From positions 124,001-188,000 of the forward strand of contig NZ_JAUSRO010000002.1 of the NCBI RefSeq assembly GCF_030811835.1: a stretch of 64,000 nucleotides of DNA. The letters are read 5' to 3'. The notes beneath the pieces are model-generated. The model was not told where the DNA came from. It saw nothing but the letters and a program-made list of their open reading frames with translations, and made no database searches. This document shows positions 55,392 to 64,000 of this stretch, in pieces (position 1 is the first letter of the stretch; every line of letters starts with the position of its first letter). Made by a program: the position numbers and the translations under genes. The DNA is from Variovorax ginsengisoli. Its GTDB lineage: Bacteria > Pseudomonadota > Gammaproteobacteria > Burkholderiales > Burkholderiaceae_C.

Positions 55392-57134
55392 TCAGAACTC
55401 CGACCAGTCGTCGGTGGCCGAAGTGGTCTTTGCCGTTGAACTCGCCGAACGCGCCGAGCTGTCGGGTGCAGTCCGCCTGGCTGCAGGCGTTGACGAAACC
55501 TTGTTCCGGCCGGCGACCGCACGCTTTGCGGCAACCACGGGCGCTTGCGTCTTGGCTGGTATGGGCTGGCTCGTCTCACTGGCGCCGCCCTGTCCCAGGT
55601 TGAATACCGCCACGGTCTTGACCAGATTACCGGCCTGTTCCTGCAGCGACCCGGCCGCTGCCGAGGCCTCCTCCACCAACGCCGCGTTTTGCTGCGTCAC
55701 CTGGTCCATCTGCGCGATCGCCTGGTTGATCTGCTCGATGCCCGTGGTCTGCTCCTGGCTGGCCGCGGTGATCTCGCCCATGATGTCGGTCACGCGCTTG
55801 ACGCTGCCGACGATCTCTTCCATCGTGCGGCCCGCGTCGGCCACCTGCTGGCTGCCCTCGGTCACCTTGCTCACCGAGTCGTCGATCAGGCCCTTGATCT
55901 CCTTGGCCGCTGCGGCCGAGCGCTGAGCGAGGTTGCGCACCTCCGCCGCCACCACCGCGAAGCCTCGGCCCTGTTCGCCTGCGCGTGCGGCCTCCACCGC
56001 CGCATTCAGCGCCAGGATGTTCGTCTGGAACGCGATCCCGTCGATCACGCCAATGATGTCCACGATCTTGCGCGAGGACGTGTTGATGGCCCCCATGGTG
56101 TGCACCACCTGGTTCACCACGCCCCCGCCGCGCACGGCGACGTCCGACGCCGACACCGCCAGCTGGTTCGCCTGGCGGGCGTTCTCCGCGTTCTGCTTGA
56201 CCGTGCTGGTGAGCTCTTCCATCGACGCGGCCGTCTCTTCAAGCGAGCTGGCCTGTTGTTCCGTGCGGGAAGACAGGTTCTGATTGCCCGCTGCGATCTC
56301 GCTGGAGGCGGTGGCAACGGTCTGCGCGTTGTCGCGCACACTGGAAACGACGGTGCGCAGGGACTGCTGCATCTCGCCGAGGGCCACGAGCAGCGGTGTG
56401 AACTCATCGCGTTCGGTGTCGCGCACCGTGACCGACAGGTTGCCTTCGCTCACCCGATCGGCCACCGCCAGCGACAACGCCACACGCCGCCGCAGCAGCG
56501 AGGAGATGTAGATCGAGAACGCGATCAGGCCCACTGCGATGAAACTCACGAGTGCGATCAATTGGGTGCTGGTCGATTTCGCCTGTTCCTCGATGACCCC
56601 GATATCGGCCCGCAGGCCTTCCTCCTGGCGCTGCTTTTCCTCGGACAGCCACGTCGCGAGTCGCGTGCTCACGGGCCGTGCGGTCTCCGTCATGGACTTG
56701 TAGGCTGCGGCAGCGTCGCCCGCCTCGATCAGGCGAATACAGTCTTCGAGCAACGGCCAGTATTCGGCCTCCAATTTGCCCCATACGCCAAATGCGGGAC
56801 GCAATTCCACTGGCGTGTCATTCAGAAAGGCGGCGTCGTTGCCATCAATGATCTTGCGCTTCATGCGAATGTCTGCAATCGAATCACGTATGCCTTCGGT
56901 CGTCGCATCCAGCAACGTCTGACGCAGCTGCGACGTTATTTTTACCAGACTGAGTTCGGTGCTCGCAATTCGCTGCAGCTGTTGTGTCCGAATATTGCCT
57001 GCACGTCTTGCCGTCTCGCTCAAGTCTGCCAGTTTGAGCCAAGTGGCAAACGTCATTCCCAGAAGAGCCACAATCAGAAGGAAGGAAACGGCATAGAGCC
57101 GTTTGGCGATGCCGAAACTGGAATTTTTTTTCAT
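55392..57134 (-). CDS. Methyl-accepting chemotaxis protein
   Basis: 580 aa. TM1 about 12-32, a four-helix periplasmic sensor (about 33-190; 4HB_MCP type), TM2 about 192-214, HAMP ([21 protein letters not shown]) and a long signalling domain with hairpin tip [31 protein letters not shown]. The C-terminus ends WSEF, like the tether peptides that bind CheR. GAGGTAG lies about 8 nt before the ATG. No chemotaxis operon adjoins it. Confidence 0.94.
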   Translation of the reverse strand: MKKNSSFGIAKRLYAVSFLLIVALLGMTFATWLKLADLSETARRAGNIRTQQLQRIASTELSLVKITSQLRQTLLDATTEGIRDSIADIRMKRKIIDGNDAAFLNDTPVELRPAFGVWGKLEAEYWPLLEDCIRLIEAGDAAAAYKSMTETARPVSTRLATWLSEEKQRQEEGLRADIGVIEEQAKSTSTQLIALVSFIAVGLIAFSIYISSLLRRRVALSLAVADRVSEGNLSVTVRDTERDEFTPLLVALGEMQQSLRTVVSSVRDNAQTVATASSEIAAGNQNLSSRTEQQASSLEETAASMEELTSTVKQNAENARQANQLAVSASDVAVRGGGVVNQVVHTMGAINTSSRKIVDIIGVIDGIAFQTNILALNAAVEAARAGEQGRGFAVVAAEVRNLAQRSAAAAKEIKGLIDDSVSKVTEGSQQVADAGRTMEEIVGSVKRVTDIMGEITAASQEQTTGIEQINQAIAQMDQVTQQNAALVEEASAAAGSLQEQAGNLVKTVAVFNLGQGGASETSQPIPAKTQAPVVAAKRAVAGRNKVSSTPAARRTAPDSSARSASSTAKTTSATDDWSEF

Positions 57135-57544
57135 TTCATACTACCTCGCGCATTGCGCCAGGAAGGTAGGTCGCCGCGCAATATGGACCGGACATGTTGA
57201 ACCCATGAATTAAGCATGGGAAGCAAAAATGATTTGTGTCCAAGATGCAAAAATCCACCGCTCATCGAATGCGCCGCCGACGTGCTGGAAAACCTCGCAT
57301 GCCATTGACGAAGATCAACGTTCCGTTGGGAAAAATAAACCATGGACCTGCGAATTCCGCAACCCGTGGACGCCGATTCGCCTGCGATTTCGGCTTGCCG
57401 ACTCTCCCGGCATTCGTTGAACAGGCGGCGGAGTTCAGAGGTGCCCGAGACCACCGATGCTGCTGGCTTTTTCTGCCTCGGCTGGTTGAGATTCTGGCGT
57501 CTCATGCCCAGCATCGTCCCGGCTCTTGGTACACTGCGAGCCGT
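57135..57544. other. Gene-free interval
   Basis: About 410 bp between the divergent chemoreceptor gene and tRNA-Arg. Only small frames without ribosome sites are present. TACACT at 57530-57535 could be the -10 box of the tRNA gene; no matching -35 box was found. The half near the chemoreceptor is AT-richer and should hold its promoter. Confidence 0.4.
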
Positions 57545-57847
57545 GCCTCCGTAGCTCAGTGGATAGAGCGATCCCCTCCTAGATTTTTTGGGCACCAGGC
57601 TGCGAAAGCGCCTGCGTGAATTGAGTCAAATTCGGTGAACCCTCTGGGCATTCAGCCCGTGGCAACGCCGAGCCAAGCCCACCCTGGGTGGGAAGGTGTA
57701 GAGACTAGACGGCTCAGGCCTGCATGACCGCTTCGCGGCGGTTCATGGCCAAGGCATAGTCCAGCCCACGAACACGTTCACGTGGCGGCGAAAGCCGAAG
57801 TGGGATGAAGGGATAGGTCGCAGGTCCGATTCCTGCCGGGGGCACCA
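57545..57847 (+). tRNA. tRNA-Arg (CCT), interrupted by a group I intron
   Basis: The 5' exon is 57545-57580 (36 nt, ends with U36 of anticodon CCU) and the 3' exon is 57808-57847 (40 nt, CCA encoded). Spliced, they give a 76-nt tRNA: acceptor GCCTCCG with CGGGGGC, D-arm GCTCAGTGGATAGAGC, anticodon stem ATCCC/GGGAT with loop CTCCTAA, T-arm GCAGG-TCCGATT-CCTGC. Without the intron the anticodon loop is normal. A 17-bp palindrome (57866-57882, GCATGCCC-G-GGGCATGC) follows and may help terminate. Confidence 0.93.
57581..57807 (+). ncRNA. Self-splicing group I intron in tRNA-Arg(CCU)
   Basis: 227 nt inserted after U36; the intron ends with G57807 (omega G). P1 forms between exon CCU plus intron AGA and UUUGGG (57587-57592), with the splice-site U-G pair. 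P2 is CAGGC (57596-57600) with GCCTG (57610-57614), capped by GC-GAAA-GC. Core elements match the Azoarcus-type tRNA introns: GTCAAATTCGG, GGCAACGCCGAGCCAAGC (57661-57678), GTAGAGACTAGACGG (R) and AAGGCATAGTCC (S, 57751-57762). P9 is CCCAC (57765-57769) with GTGGG (57800-57804). There is no room for a homing endonuclease ORF. Confidence 0.93.
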
Positions 57848-57949
57848 TTTTTCCCTATTCAACACGCATGCCCGGGGCATGCCGTCCCGACCGTTTCATG
57901 GGCCCCATTCCAAGGGCTGCACAGTGGCGATGGGCGATGACCCGTTCGC

Positions 57950-60900
57950 TCAGTCGTACTTCACCGTGTAGATCAGGTCGACGCCACTTTGCTGGCCCGC
58001 TTGGCCGCGCAGGGTCAGGCGCTGCGTCAGGTCGTAGAAGATGAAGAGGGTGCCGAAGGTGCCAGACAGGCTGCGCTCGTAGGTCACGTAGAAGTCGTTG
58101 GCCAGGCGCTTGCCCAGCGTGACGGCCGACTCGCGCACGTCGCCACCGCTGCCCGGGCCCTTGAAGCCGACTTCGTCCAGGCCGAACCGGCTTGCCAGGC
58201 TGCCGCCCGAGCCGCCTTTGCCCAAGCCGCCAAGCACGGCGAGCGCGGCCTGCTGCAGCAGCTGCGATTCGCCGCCGCTGGTGGCCGAGGCGCGGCCCAG
58301 TACCACCCAAGAGAGCGTTTCGGCGTCCGACAGCGTCGGGTCGGAGTACAGCTTGACGCGCGGCGCCTGGGCCGTGCCCGTGACCTGCACACCCGCACGC
58401 TGCGAGATGTTCGGCCGGATGGCCAGGATGTCGAGCGACGGGTTGTCGTAAGGGCCGTTGAAGCGCGCGATGCCGGTCTCGACGTCGAGCTGCTGGCCGT
58501 AGGCGCGGTACTGGCCCTTGACCGTACGCACTTCACCGGTGATGCGCGGTGGCGCATTCAATGCCGCCGTGCGGATGTCCAGCACGCCTTCAAGTCGGGT
58601 CGTGATGCCACGGCCCTGCACCGCGAAGTCGTCGCCCAGGTCGAACTTGACCGCGATGTCGGGTGCCTTGGCGGTCTCAGGCTTCATGACCTGTTCGTTG
58701 GTCCGCGCTGCTTCGCGCTGTGCCGCCGCCGCAATTTCCTTGTCCTTGGCCGCCGAGCGCACCACCACATCCGAGCCCAGGCTGGGCGCCGTCTCGTCGG
58801 GCAGGATGATCACTGCGCGGTCGGTCTTCAGGTCGCCGCGCACGGTGATCTGCCCGGCTTCCAGCCGCGCAGTCAGATTGCCCGAGATCGTCACCTGGCG
58901 GTCCGAGCGCACCAGCAAGCGCAGCGCGCGCAGCTGCCCCTGCAGCGCCATGCGGATGCCTGAGGCGCCGGCGCTCGCCGCGCCCCAGCTCAGGTTGCCG
59001 GTGACCGACAGCGATCCGCCATCGCGCGCGGCTTCGCTGGAGACGGTGCTGCGGTTGCCGCTTTGACCGGCAATGCGGGCTGTGCTGCCGGTGCCGCCCT
59101 TGAGCGTGAATTCGGTGATCTCGACGCGGTCGCCCGACAGCGTGGCGCGCAGCCGACCGTCGCGCAGATCGAGCCCTTCGACCAGCGCACGCAGGGCGAG
59201 CTGGTCGGCACCCAGCGTGCCATTCCAACGCGGTGCGGCGCGGTTGCCCGACAGCGTGGCATCGGCATTGAGCGTCCCAGCGATACGCCAGCCCGGCGGT
59301 GCGAGCATCGACCAGACCCCGAGGCTTGGCAGCCGGGCGCTGATGCGGCCGTTCAACGGCGCGTCCTCGGCCCATTGCCATGCGCCGTCGCGCTGCTGCA
59401 GGCGTGTGTCGATGGAGGCCCGGATGTCGCCGGCACGTTCGCTGTCCCAGACCAGGTTGGCGCGCACCGCATCGCCGTTGGCGTCGATGCGCAGTTCGGC
59501 TTGGCGCAGACCGGCGGGCGTTGCCGGGCCGGTGGCCGCGTTGCCAGTGGCGGTCTCCAGCTTCATCTCGCTCGCGGTGCCCGTGCCGGTGCTGTGGATG
59601 CGCGTGACGAGCGCGGCCTCACCCGCCTGCACGCGGATGTCGCCGCTCTGGCGTGCGAGCCGGGCACTGGCGTGCAGCGTGTCGCCGGCATCGATGTCCC
59701 ATTCGCCGTCGAACAGCAGATCGCCGGTGATGCCGGCGTCCGACAGCGTCGTGTTGCCGCTGAGTGCCTGCGCCCAGGCCATCGGCAGGCCCTTGAGGCT
59801 GCCCTTGGACTGGAGCCGCAGGCCTGCAGTGGCTCCGCTGCCCGCCTGGCGCAGCTGTATCGGTTGCCACGACAGGCGCACGGTGCCCGGTACCGGGCCT
59901 TGCAGCGACGCGCTGCCGGCAGACGTGTCGACGTCGAGCTGCGCCTTGCCCGAGCGTACGGTGGCGGTCAGCGGGTCGGCGAGCGTGAGTGTCCAGGGGC
60001 CGGGGCGGGTGCTGTCCTGTGCCTGCACGCTCAGGCTGGCAATGGCCGCGCGCCACTGGTTGGCACGTTCCAGGCCGCCACTGGCGCGGGTGTCGATCGT
60101 GAGCTTCTGCGTGCCCAGCGTGGCTTCGCCCTGCAAGGTGAGGTTGGCCTGGGCCAGGCTGCCGTCGAGTTCTGCACGCAGGCCGCGCAGGCCGATGGGC
60201 GTGGCCGCCGCGCCCGATGCGGACGGGGGGAACTGCAGATCGAGCCGGGGTGCACTCAGCGTCGCCTTGACAGTGGGTTCGTTGACACCGCGTGGTGCCG
60301 GCTGTCCGGTGTTCTGCAGCCGCTGCTGCACGGCCTTCCAGCCGCCCTGCCAGCGCGCATCGAGCTGCGCGTTGCCCTGCGCCGTCGTGCCCTCGAACAC
60401 CCGGGCCAGGCCCGGCAGCTTCTCGACCCAGCGCTGCAGGGCGGCGGCGTCGGCCACCGTGGCCCGGACCTCGCCCGCACCTTGTGTCGGCGCGATGCGC
60501 CCCTGCACCTGGGCCGTGGCACCAGGCAGCACCGCGCTGAGCTTGCCGCTGCCGGCCTGTTCGGCCACGCGAAGCTGCAGCGTGCCGTCGATGCGCACTT
60601 GCGCCGCGTCAACGCGCAGCGTGTCCAGGTCCAGCACCTCGTCTTTCCACTGGCCTTTGGCCAGGGCGCGCTCGAGCTGGATGCCTGGCAGTGCCGGGCT
60701 GCCGGCGCCCCCACGCGCGGCCTGCAGCGCCACGTTGAAACGAAGCGCCGCGTCGCGTTGCTCGGCGGTGACGGTGCCGCTCACGGCGGCCCCGGCAAGT
60801 TGGGTGTGCAGCTCGCCGGGGCGTACATCGCGCACGGTCGCGTCGATCTTCCACGGCGCGGGCGTTGCACGCCAGGCACCTGCCGCGTCGATGCGGCCAC

Positions 60901-62035
60901 CGCCCGCACGCACGGTGGCCTCTGGGATGGTCCAGGTACCGCCATCGAATTGCGCGCGCGCCTCAACCTGCTGCACAGGCAGCTTGCCGGTGTCCCAGGG
61001 GCCTGGCAGCGCGTTGCGGATGTCCGCGCTGGCCTGCCACGTGATGCCGCTGCCGGCCGCACCGGGGCCGGCGAGCACCTCGCCGCTCAGGCGCGTGGCG
61101 GGCGCGGTGGGCACGAGGCTCGCCAGGTCGACGTTCTGCAGATCGGCCTTGGCGTCGATGACCGGCTGCGCCAGCCAGGGCGCGATGTGCGCCTGCAATT
61201 GGGCACGCATCGGGGCGTCGACGTTTTCTTCGGCAGGCTTCAGGTGAGCCGCGATCTGAAGGCGCGCGGCCTCCCCAGCGAGCGTGCCCTTGGCGGTGGC
61301 GTCGGCGATCACGTCGATGCTGCGGCCTTCGGCGAGTGGCGCCTTCACGCGGCCGTCCAGCGACGCGTCGAGGGCCATGGGCGCCGGGCCCTGCAGCCGC
61401 ACGCGGGCGCTGTAGTGGCCGTCTGCGATATCGACGCCCCTGACCTCCAATTGGTGGTGGGTGTCGGCATAGCGGTAGTGCCCTTCGAGCTGCGTGGCTT
61501 CGAGCACGGGCGGGCCGGCCCAGCGCAGGCGGTCGATGTGAAAGGGCAATTCGATGTCCACCGGCAGCGCGAGTTGCTCCAGCGGCTGCGTCGGCTTGTC
61601 TTCGACCGGCCCGCGCCGCTCGATCAACACGTCGGACGCATTCACCTTGCCGAGTTCGACCTTGCGGCTGAGCAAGGGCTTGAGCAGCCATCCAATGTCG
61701 GCGTTCTTCACCTCGACCGCGAGGCCCGGGCTTTCGTAGCGCAGGTAGCCGATGCGGCCGCCCGCGCGCAGTGAACCTTTCACGTCGCGGCTTTGCAGGG
61801 TCTGTCCGGCGGGCAGGTAGTTGGCCGCCTGGTTCAACGCAAAAGCCAATGACTGGTTGGTACCCAGCCACCACCAGCTTCCGGCGCCCAGTACCAGAAC
61901 CAGCGCCAGCAGGATCCCCAGCGTCCATGCGGCGGCGCGTGCGATGCGGCGTCCGCGCGAGCGCCGTGCAGGCGCGGCGGCCGGGGCGGCAGGCGAAGCG
62001 GGCGCGGAAGGTGGATTCGGATCTTCAGGCGTCAT
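57950..62035 (-). CDS. tamB: Translocation and assembly module protein TamB
   Basis: 1361 aa inner-membrane-anchored AsmA-like protein. A Pro/Ala-rich N-terminus and one TM helix (about 33-57, RIARAAAWTLGILLALVLVLGAG region) precede a very long periplasmic beta-groove body built of repeating short strands, ending in the DUF490 domain (GTAQAPRVKLYSDPTLSDAETLSWVVLGRA and LTQRLTLRGQAGQQSGVDLIYTV). It bridges the periplasm to TamA and moves phospholipids or autotransporters. It lies 12 bp below tamA. Confidence 0.95.
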   Translation of the reverse strand: MTPEDPNPPSAPASPAAPAAAPARRSRGRRIARAAAWTLGILLALVLVLGAGSWWWLGTNQSLAFALNQAANYLPAGQTLQSRDVKGSLRAGGRIGYLRYESPGLAVEVKNADIGWLLKPLLSRKVELGKVNASDVLIERRGPVEDKPTQPLEQLALPVDIELPFHIDRLRWAGPPVLEATQLEGHYRYADTHHQLEVRGVDIADGHYSARVRLQGPAPMALDASLDGRVKAPLAEGRSIDVIADATAKGTLAGEAARLQIAAHLKPAEENVDAPMRAQLQAHIAPWLAQPVIDAKADLQNVDLASLVPTAPATRLSGEVLAGPGAAGSGITWQASADIRNALPGPWDTGKLPVQQVEARAQFDGGTWTIPEATVRAGGGRIDAAGAWRATPAPWKIDATVRDVRPGELHTQLAGAAVSGTVTAEQRDAALRFNVALQAARGGAGSPALPGIQLERALAKGQWKDEVLDLDTLRVDAAQVRIDGTLQLRVAEQAGSGKLSAVLPGATAQVQGRIAPTQGAGEVRATVADAAALQRWVEKLPGLARVFEGTTAQGNAQLDARWQGGWKAVQQRLQNTGQPAPRGVNEPTVKATLSAPRLDLQFPPSASGAAATPIGLRGLRAELDGSLAQANLTLQGEATLGTQKLTIDTRASGGLERANQWRAAIASLSVQAQDSTRPGPWTLTLADPLTATVRSGKAQLDVDTSAGSASLQGPVPGTVRLSWQPIQLRQAGSGATAGLRLQSKGSLKGLPMAWAQALSGNTTLSDAGITGDLLFDGEWDIDAGDTLHASARLARQSGDIRVQAGEAALVTRIHSTGTGTASEMKLETATGNAATGPATPAGLRQAELRIDANGDAVRANLVWDSERAGDIRASIDTRLQQRDGAWQWAEDAPLNGRISARLPSLGVWSMLAPPGWRIAGTLNADATLSGNRAAPRWNGTLGADQLALRALVEGLDLRDGRLRATLSGDRVEITEFTLKGGTGSTARIAGQSGNRSTVSSEAARDGGSLSVTGNLSWGAASAGASGIRMALQGQLRALRLLVRSDRQVTISGNLTARLEAGQITVRGDLKTDRAVIILPDETAPSLGSDVVVRSAAKDKEIAAAAQREAARTNEQVMKPETAKAPDIAVKFDLGDDFAVQGRGITTRLEGVLDIRTAALNAPPRITGEVRTVKGQYRAYGQQLDVETGIARFNGPYDNPSLDILAIRPNISQRAGVQVTGTAQAPRVKLYSDPTLSDAETLSWVVLGRASATSGGESQLLQQAALAVLGGLGKGGSGGSLASRFGLDEVGFKGPGSGGDVRESAVTLGKRLANDFYVTYERSLSGTFGTLFIFYDLTQRLTLRGQAGQQSGVDLIYTVKYD

Positions 62036-62047
62036 GCACAGCGCGGG

Positions 62048-63964
62048 TCAGAAGGTAAAGCCCAGGCGCAGGTGCAGCCTGAACTTGCGCGTGGCTTCGC
62101 CATACGCGATGTCGGCTTGCACCGGCCCGAAGGGGCTGCGCCAACGAGCGCCGACGCCGACGCCGACCTTGGTCTTGAGCTCACTCGGTGTGTTGCCCAC
62201 CGCGCCCGCGTCTACGAACACTGCGCTCTCCCATTCAGTGAGCTTGCCCTTCCAGACAAAGGGGCGTTGCCATTCGGCGCTGAGCACACCCAGGTAGCGG
62301 CCAGCAACGATGGAGCCGTCGGTGAGCTCGCTGCCGATCTTCTGGTATCCATAGCCGCGCACCGTGGTGTCGCCGCCGGTCAGGAACATCAGCGTGGAAG
62401 GGATCTGCGCCGCGTCTTTGGCCACCACGGCACCCAGATCGCCTCTCAACTGGATGCGGCTGTTGCGCGCCTGGCTGCCGTCGGAGGACGTGACGTCGCC
62501 CAGCGGGATGAAGCCCAGGCCGCGCACGAAGGTGCGAGTGAACGGCAGGCGCTCGCCAATGAGCGTGTAGCCCGCACCCAGTTCCAGCGCGATGCCGTAG
62601 CCGCGCGAAGGCGTGGCGTTGTTGTCGAAATAGCGTGCGGTCCAGGCCCAGTTGCCGCTGACGGCTGCGGCCGACTGTGGGGCGTCCGTTCCACGGTTCT
62701 TTGCATAGTCGTATTGCAGGTAGTAGCTGCGGTCGATGTGGTCTTCGGACTTGCTGCGGCCACTGCGCAACCGGCCGCTGTCGACGTCGTAGGTGCCGGC
62801 ATTCTCTCGCTTGACGAGGGCCGAGTTGACCCAGCGCCAGCCGTTGTCGTCCGGAATGGAATTGAGTTCGGTGCCCAGCGAGCGGGTGTCGTTGTCGATC
62901 GACAGCTTCGAGACCGCGCGCCAGCCCAGCAGCGGCACCTGGTTATGGGTATGGTCCAGCGACAGGCGCGCGCCGCTGTCGGTGGTGAAGCCCACGCCTG
63001 CCACCACCTTCTGCAGCGGTGCCTCGCGCACCTGCGCAAGCACTGGCGCGGTCTGCGGGTCGTCGGCCGCGGTGTCGAGCGTGAGGAAGACGGAATCGAA
63101 GTAGCCGCTGCTGGCCATGCGCTGCTGCGCATCGAGCAGCTTCTGCTGGTCGTAGTCTTCGCCCGTGGGTACGCGGGCGACGCGCCGCATGGCGTCGGGG
63201 TTGTAGCGCTTGCTTTCGCTGATCTTCAGCGGTCCGAAGCGGTACGCCGGGCCTGACTGGTAGGTGATGCCGAGCTGCGCTTCGTGTCGATCGGCATCGA
63301 CGTCGGCTCGGCTGGTGACCACGCTGGCTGTGGCATAGCGCTTGGCCGTGAGGTTGCGCAACCCCGCCGTTTTCGCGTTGTCCCAGCCTTGCTGGGTGAA
63401 CGGCTGGCCCGGCGGCAGCGACCAGCCCTTGCGAATTGCCTCGCGCTGCGCGGCGGCGCCCGGGTCGCTCTCGATCGGGCCGTTGAACAGAATCTGCGCG
63501 CTGGTGACCTGGGTGGTCGCGCCAGGCTCGACGGTGACCACGACCGCGCGCGGTGCCTTGTCGCTGGTCGGCGTCTCGTTGAGTTCCAGTGTGAGCGTCG
63601 GTGTGAAGTAGCCGAGCGTGGCCAGCAACTCACGGGCATTCGCCTCGGCGGCCACCATCAGCCGCGACAGTTCGGTGGTGCCCAGGTCGGGAATGCGGCT
63701 GTAGCGCTGGATTTCGAGGTTCTGCGCGAGGTATTCGCGCACTTTGTCGGGGCCTTTGACTTCGACGGTGAAGGCCGCGCGCTTGCCAGCATCGTCTTCG
63801 GCTTTGGCGGAATCGGAGGTGTTTTCGGCGGCCACCGGACGTCCGCCCGGCGTTGCTTGCGCATCCTTCTTAGGCAGCAGACTGCAGCCTTGCACCAGCA
63901 AGACACTCGCGACAAGCAGCGTCGGCCGCCACGCCGATGACAAAAACGGTTCCACCCTGAACAT
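62048..63964 (-). CDS. tamA: Outer-membrane assembly protein TamA (BamA family)
   Basis: 638 aa. The N-terminus has a hydrophobic signal with LVQGC, a lipobox-like site, near residue 27, which is unusual for an Omp85 barrel. POTRA domains span about 60-310 and a 16-strand barrel about 320-638, with the lid-lock motif VRGYGYQ and C-terminal FRLHLRLGFTF ending in Phe. Partner of TamB in the same operon. ATG 63964 is close to the window edge; an upstream start is not excluded. Confidence 0.92.
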   Translation of the reverse strand: MFRVEPFLSSAWRPTLLVASVLLVQGCSLLPKKDAQATPGGRPVAAENTSDSAKAEDDAGKRAAFTVEVKGPDKVREYLAQNLEIQRYSRIPDLGTTELSRLMVAAEANARELLATLGYFTPTLTLELNETPTSDKAPRAVVVTVEPGATTQVTSAQILFNGPIESDPGAAAQREAIRKGWSLPPGQPFTQQGWDNAKTAGLRNLTAKRYATASVVTSRADVDADRHEAQLGITYQSGPAYRFGPLKISESKRYNPDAMRRVARVPTGEDYDQQKLLDAQQRMASSGYFDSVFLTLDTAADDPQTAPVLAQVREAPLQKVVAGVGFTTDSGARLSLDHTHNQVPLLGWRAVSKLSIDNDTRSLGTELNSIPDDNGWRWVNSALVKRENAGTYDVDSGRLRSGRSKSEDHIDRSYYLQYDYAKNRGTDAPQSAAAVSGNWAWTARYFDNNATPSRGYGIALELGAGYTLIGERLPFTRTFVRGLGFIPLGDVTSSDGSQARNSRIQLRGDLGAVVAKDAAQIPSTLMFLTGGDTTVRGYGYQKIGSELTDGSIVAGRYLGVLSAEWQRPFVWKGKLTEWESAVFVDAGAVGNTPSELKTKVGVGVGARWRSPFGPVQADIAYGEATRKFRLHLRLGFTF

Positions 63965-64000
63965 CGCGGCATTGTGCCAGCACGCTGGCGCGTGGCCTGT

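Noticed and set aside
57541..57600. A broken tRNA-Arg pseudogene
   Set aside because: The missing 3' half is found intact 227 nt downstream with exact group I intron boundaries.
59063..61774. A 903-codon plus-strand open frame
   Set aside because: It is the antisense shadow of tamB, caused by high GC; it has no domain, ribosome site or signal, while the minus strand gives a full TamB.

Overview
The window is a high-GC, gene-dense chromosomal segment of a betaproteobacterium of the order Burkholderiales. The best fit is Comamonadaceae, close to Variovorax. This rests on gene neighbourhoods (dusB-fis-purH, yqgE-yqgF-pyrR-pyrB-pyrX, tamA-tamB), protein style, codon use and tRNA sequences, not on a database search.

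Layout. 1-2547: minus-strand operon for a three-part molybdenum hydroxylase (trihaem cytochrome c, 2Fe-2S subunit, molybdopterin subunit cut by the window edge). 2993-4501: exported argininosuccinate-lyase-like enzyme. 4935-6689: OLD-family ATPase/TOPRIM nuclease, a probable defence gene. 6988-11268: AT-richer island integrated at the 3' end of a tRNA-Met gene and bounded by a 48-bp imperfect direct repeat. The island carries a complete type II-A (Eco1/Ec86-like) retron (promoter, msr-msd RNA, nucleoside-deoxyribosyltransferase-like effector, reverse transcriptase), an unassigned protein, a truncated IS3-family element and the stump of the integrase. 11409-17698: enoyl-CoA hydratase, a DUF2325 protein behind a Fur-box-like palindrome, M61 peptidase, DsbC, a UbiH-like hydroxylase and a MOSC protein. 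17712-23845: ribose operon rbsBACRKD with a double RbsR operator.

23910-34359: housekeeping genes (ychF, GST, DedA-like protein, dusB-fis-purH, cytochrome c, hemL, thiD, rubredoxin, photolyase). 34358-38858: yqgE-yqgF-pyrR-pyrB-pyrX-acyltransferase chain with overlapping start and stop codons; the dihydroorotase-like member lacks the metal-binding HxH and is probably the non-catalytic ATCase partner. 38883-42183: small hypothetical gene, two Crp/Fnr-type regulators, an ornithine cyclodeaminase homologue and a 25-residue membrane peptide. 42313-51152: a MocR-type regulator divergent from a complete eight-gene Nit1C (nitrilase/MSMEG_0572-0569) cluster, with an array of TTGATYGCAT-like repeats between them. 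51517-57134: two-component system, serine beta-lactamase-like hydrolase and a chemoreceptor. 57545-57847: tRNA-Arg(CCU) interrupted by a 227-nt group I intron. 57950-63964: tamB and tamA.

The most notable items are the retron island, the group I intron in tRNA-Arg(CCU), and the Nit1C cluster with its putative operator array. All functional calls come from reading motifs and context; no alignment or search was run.
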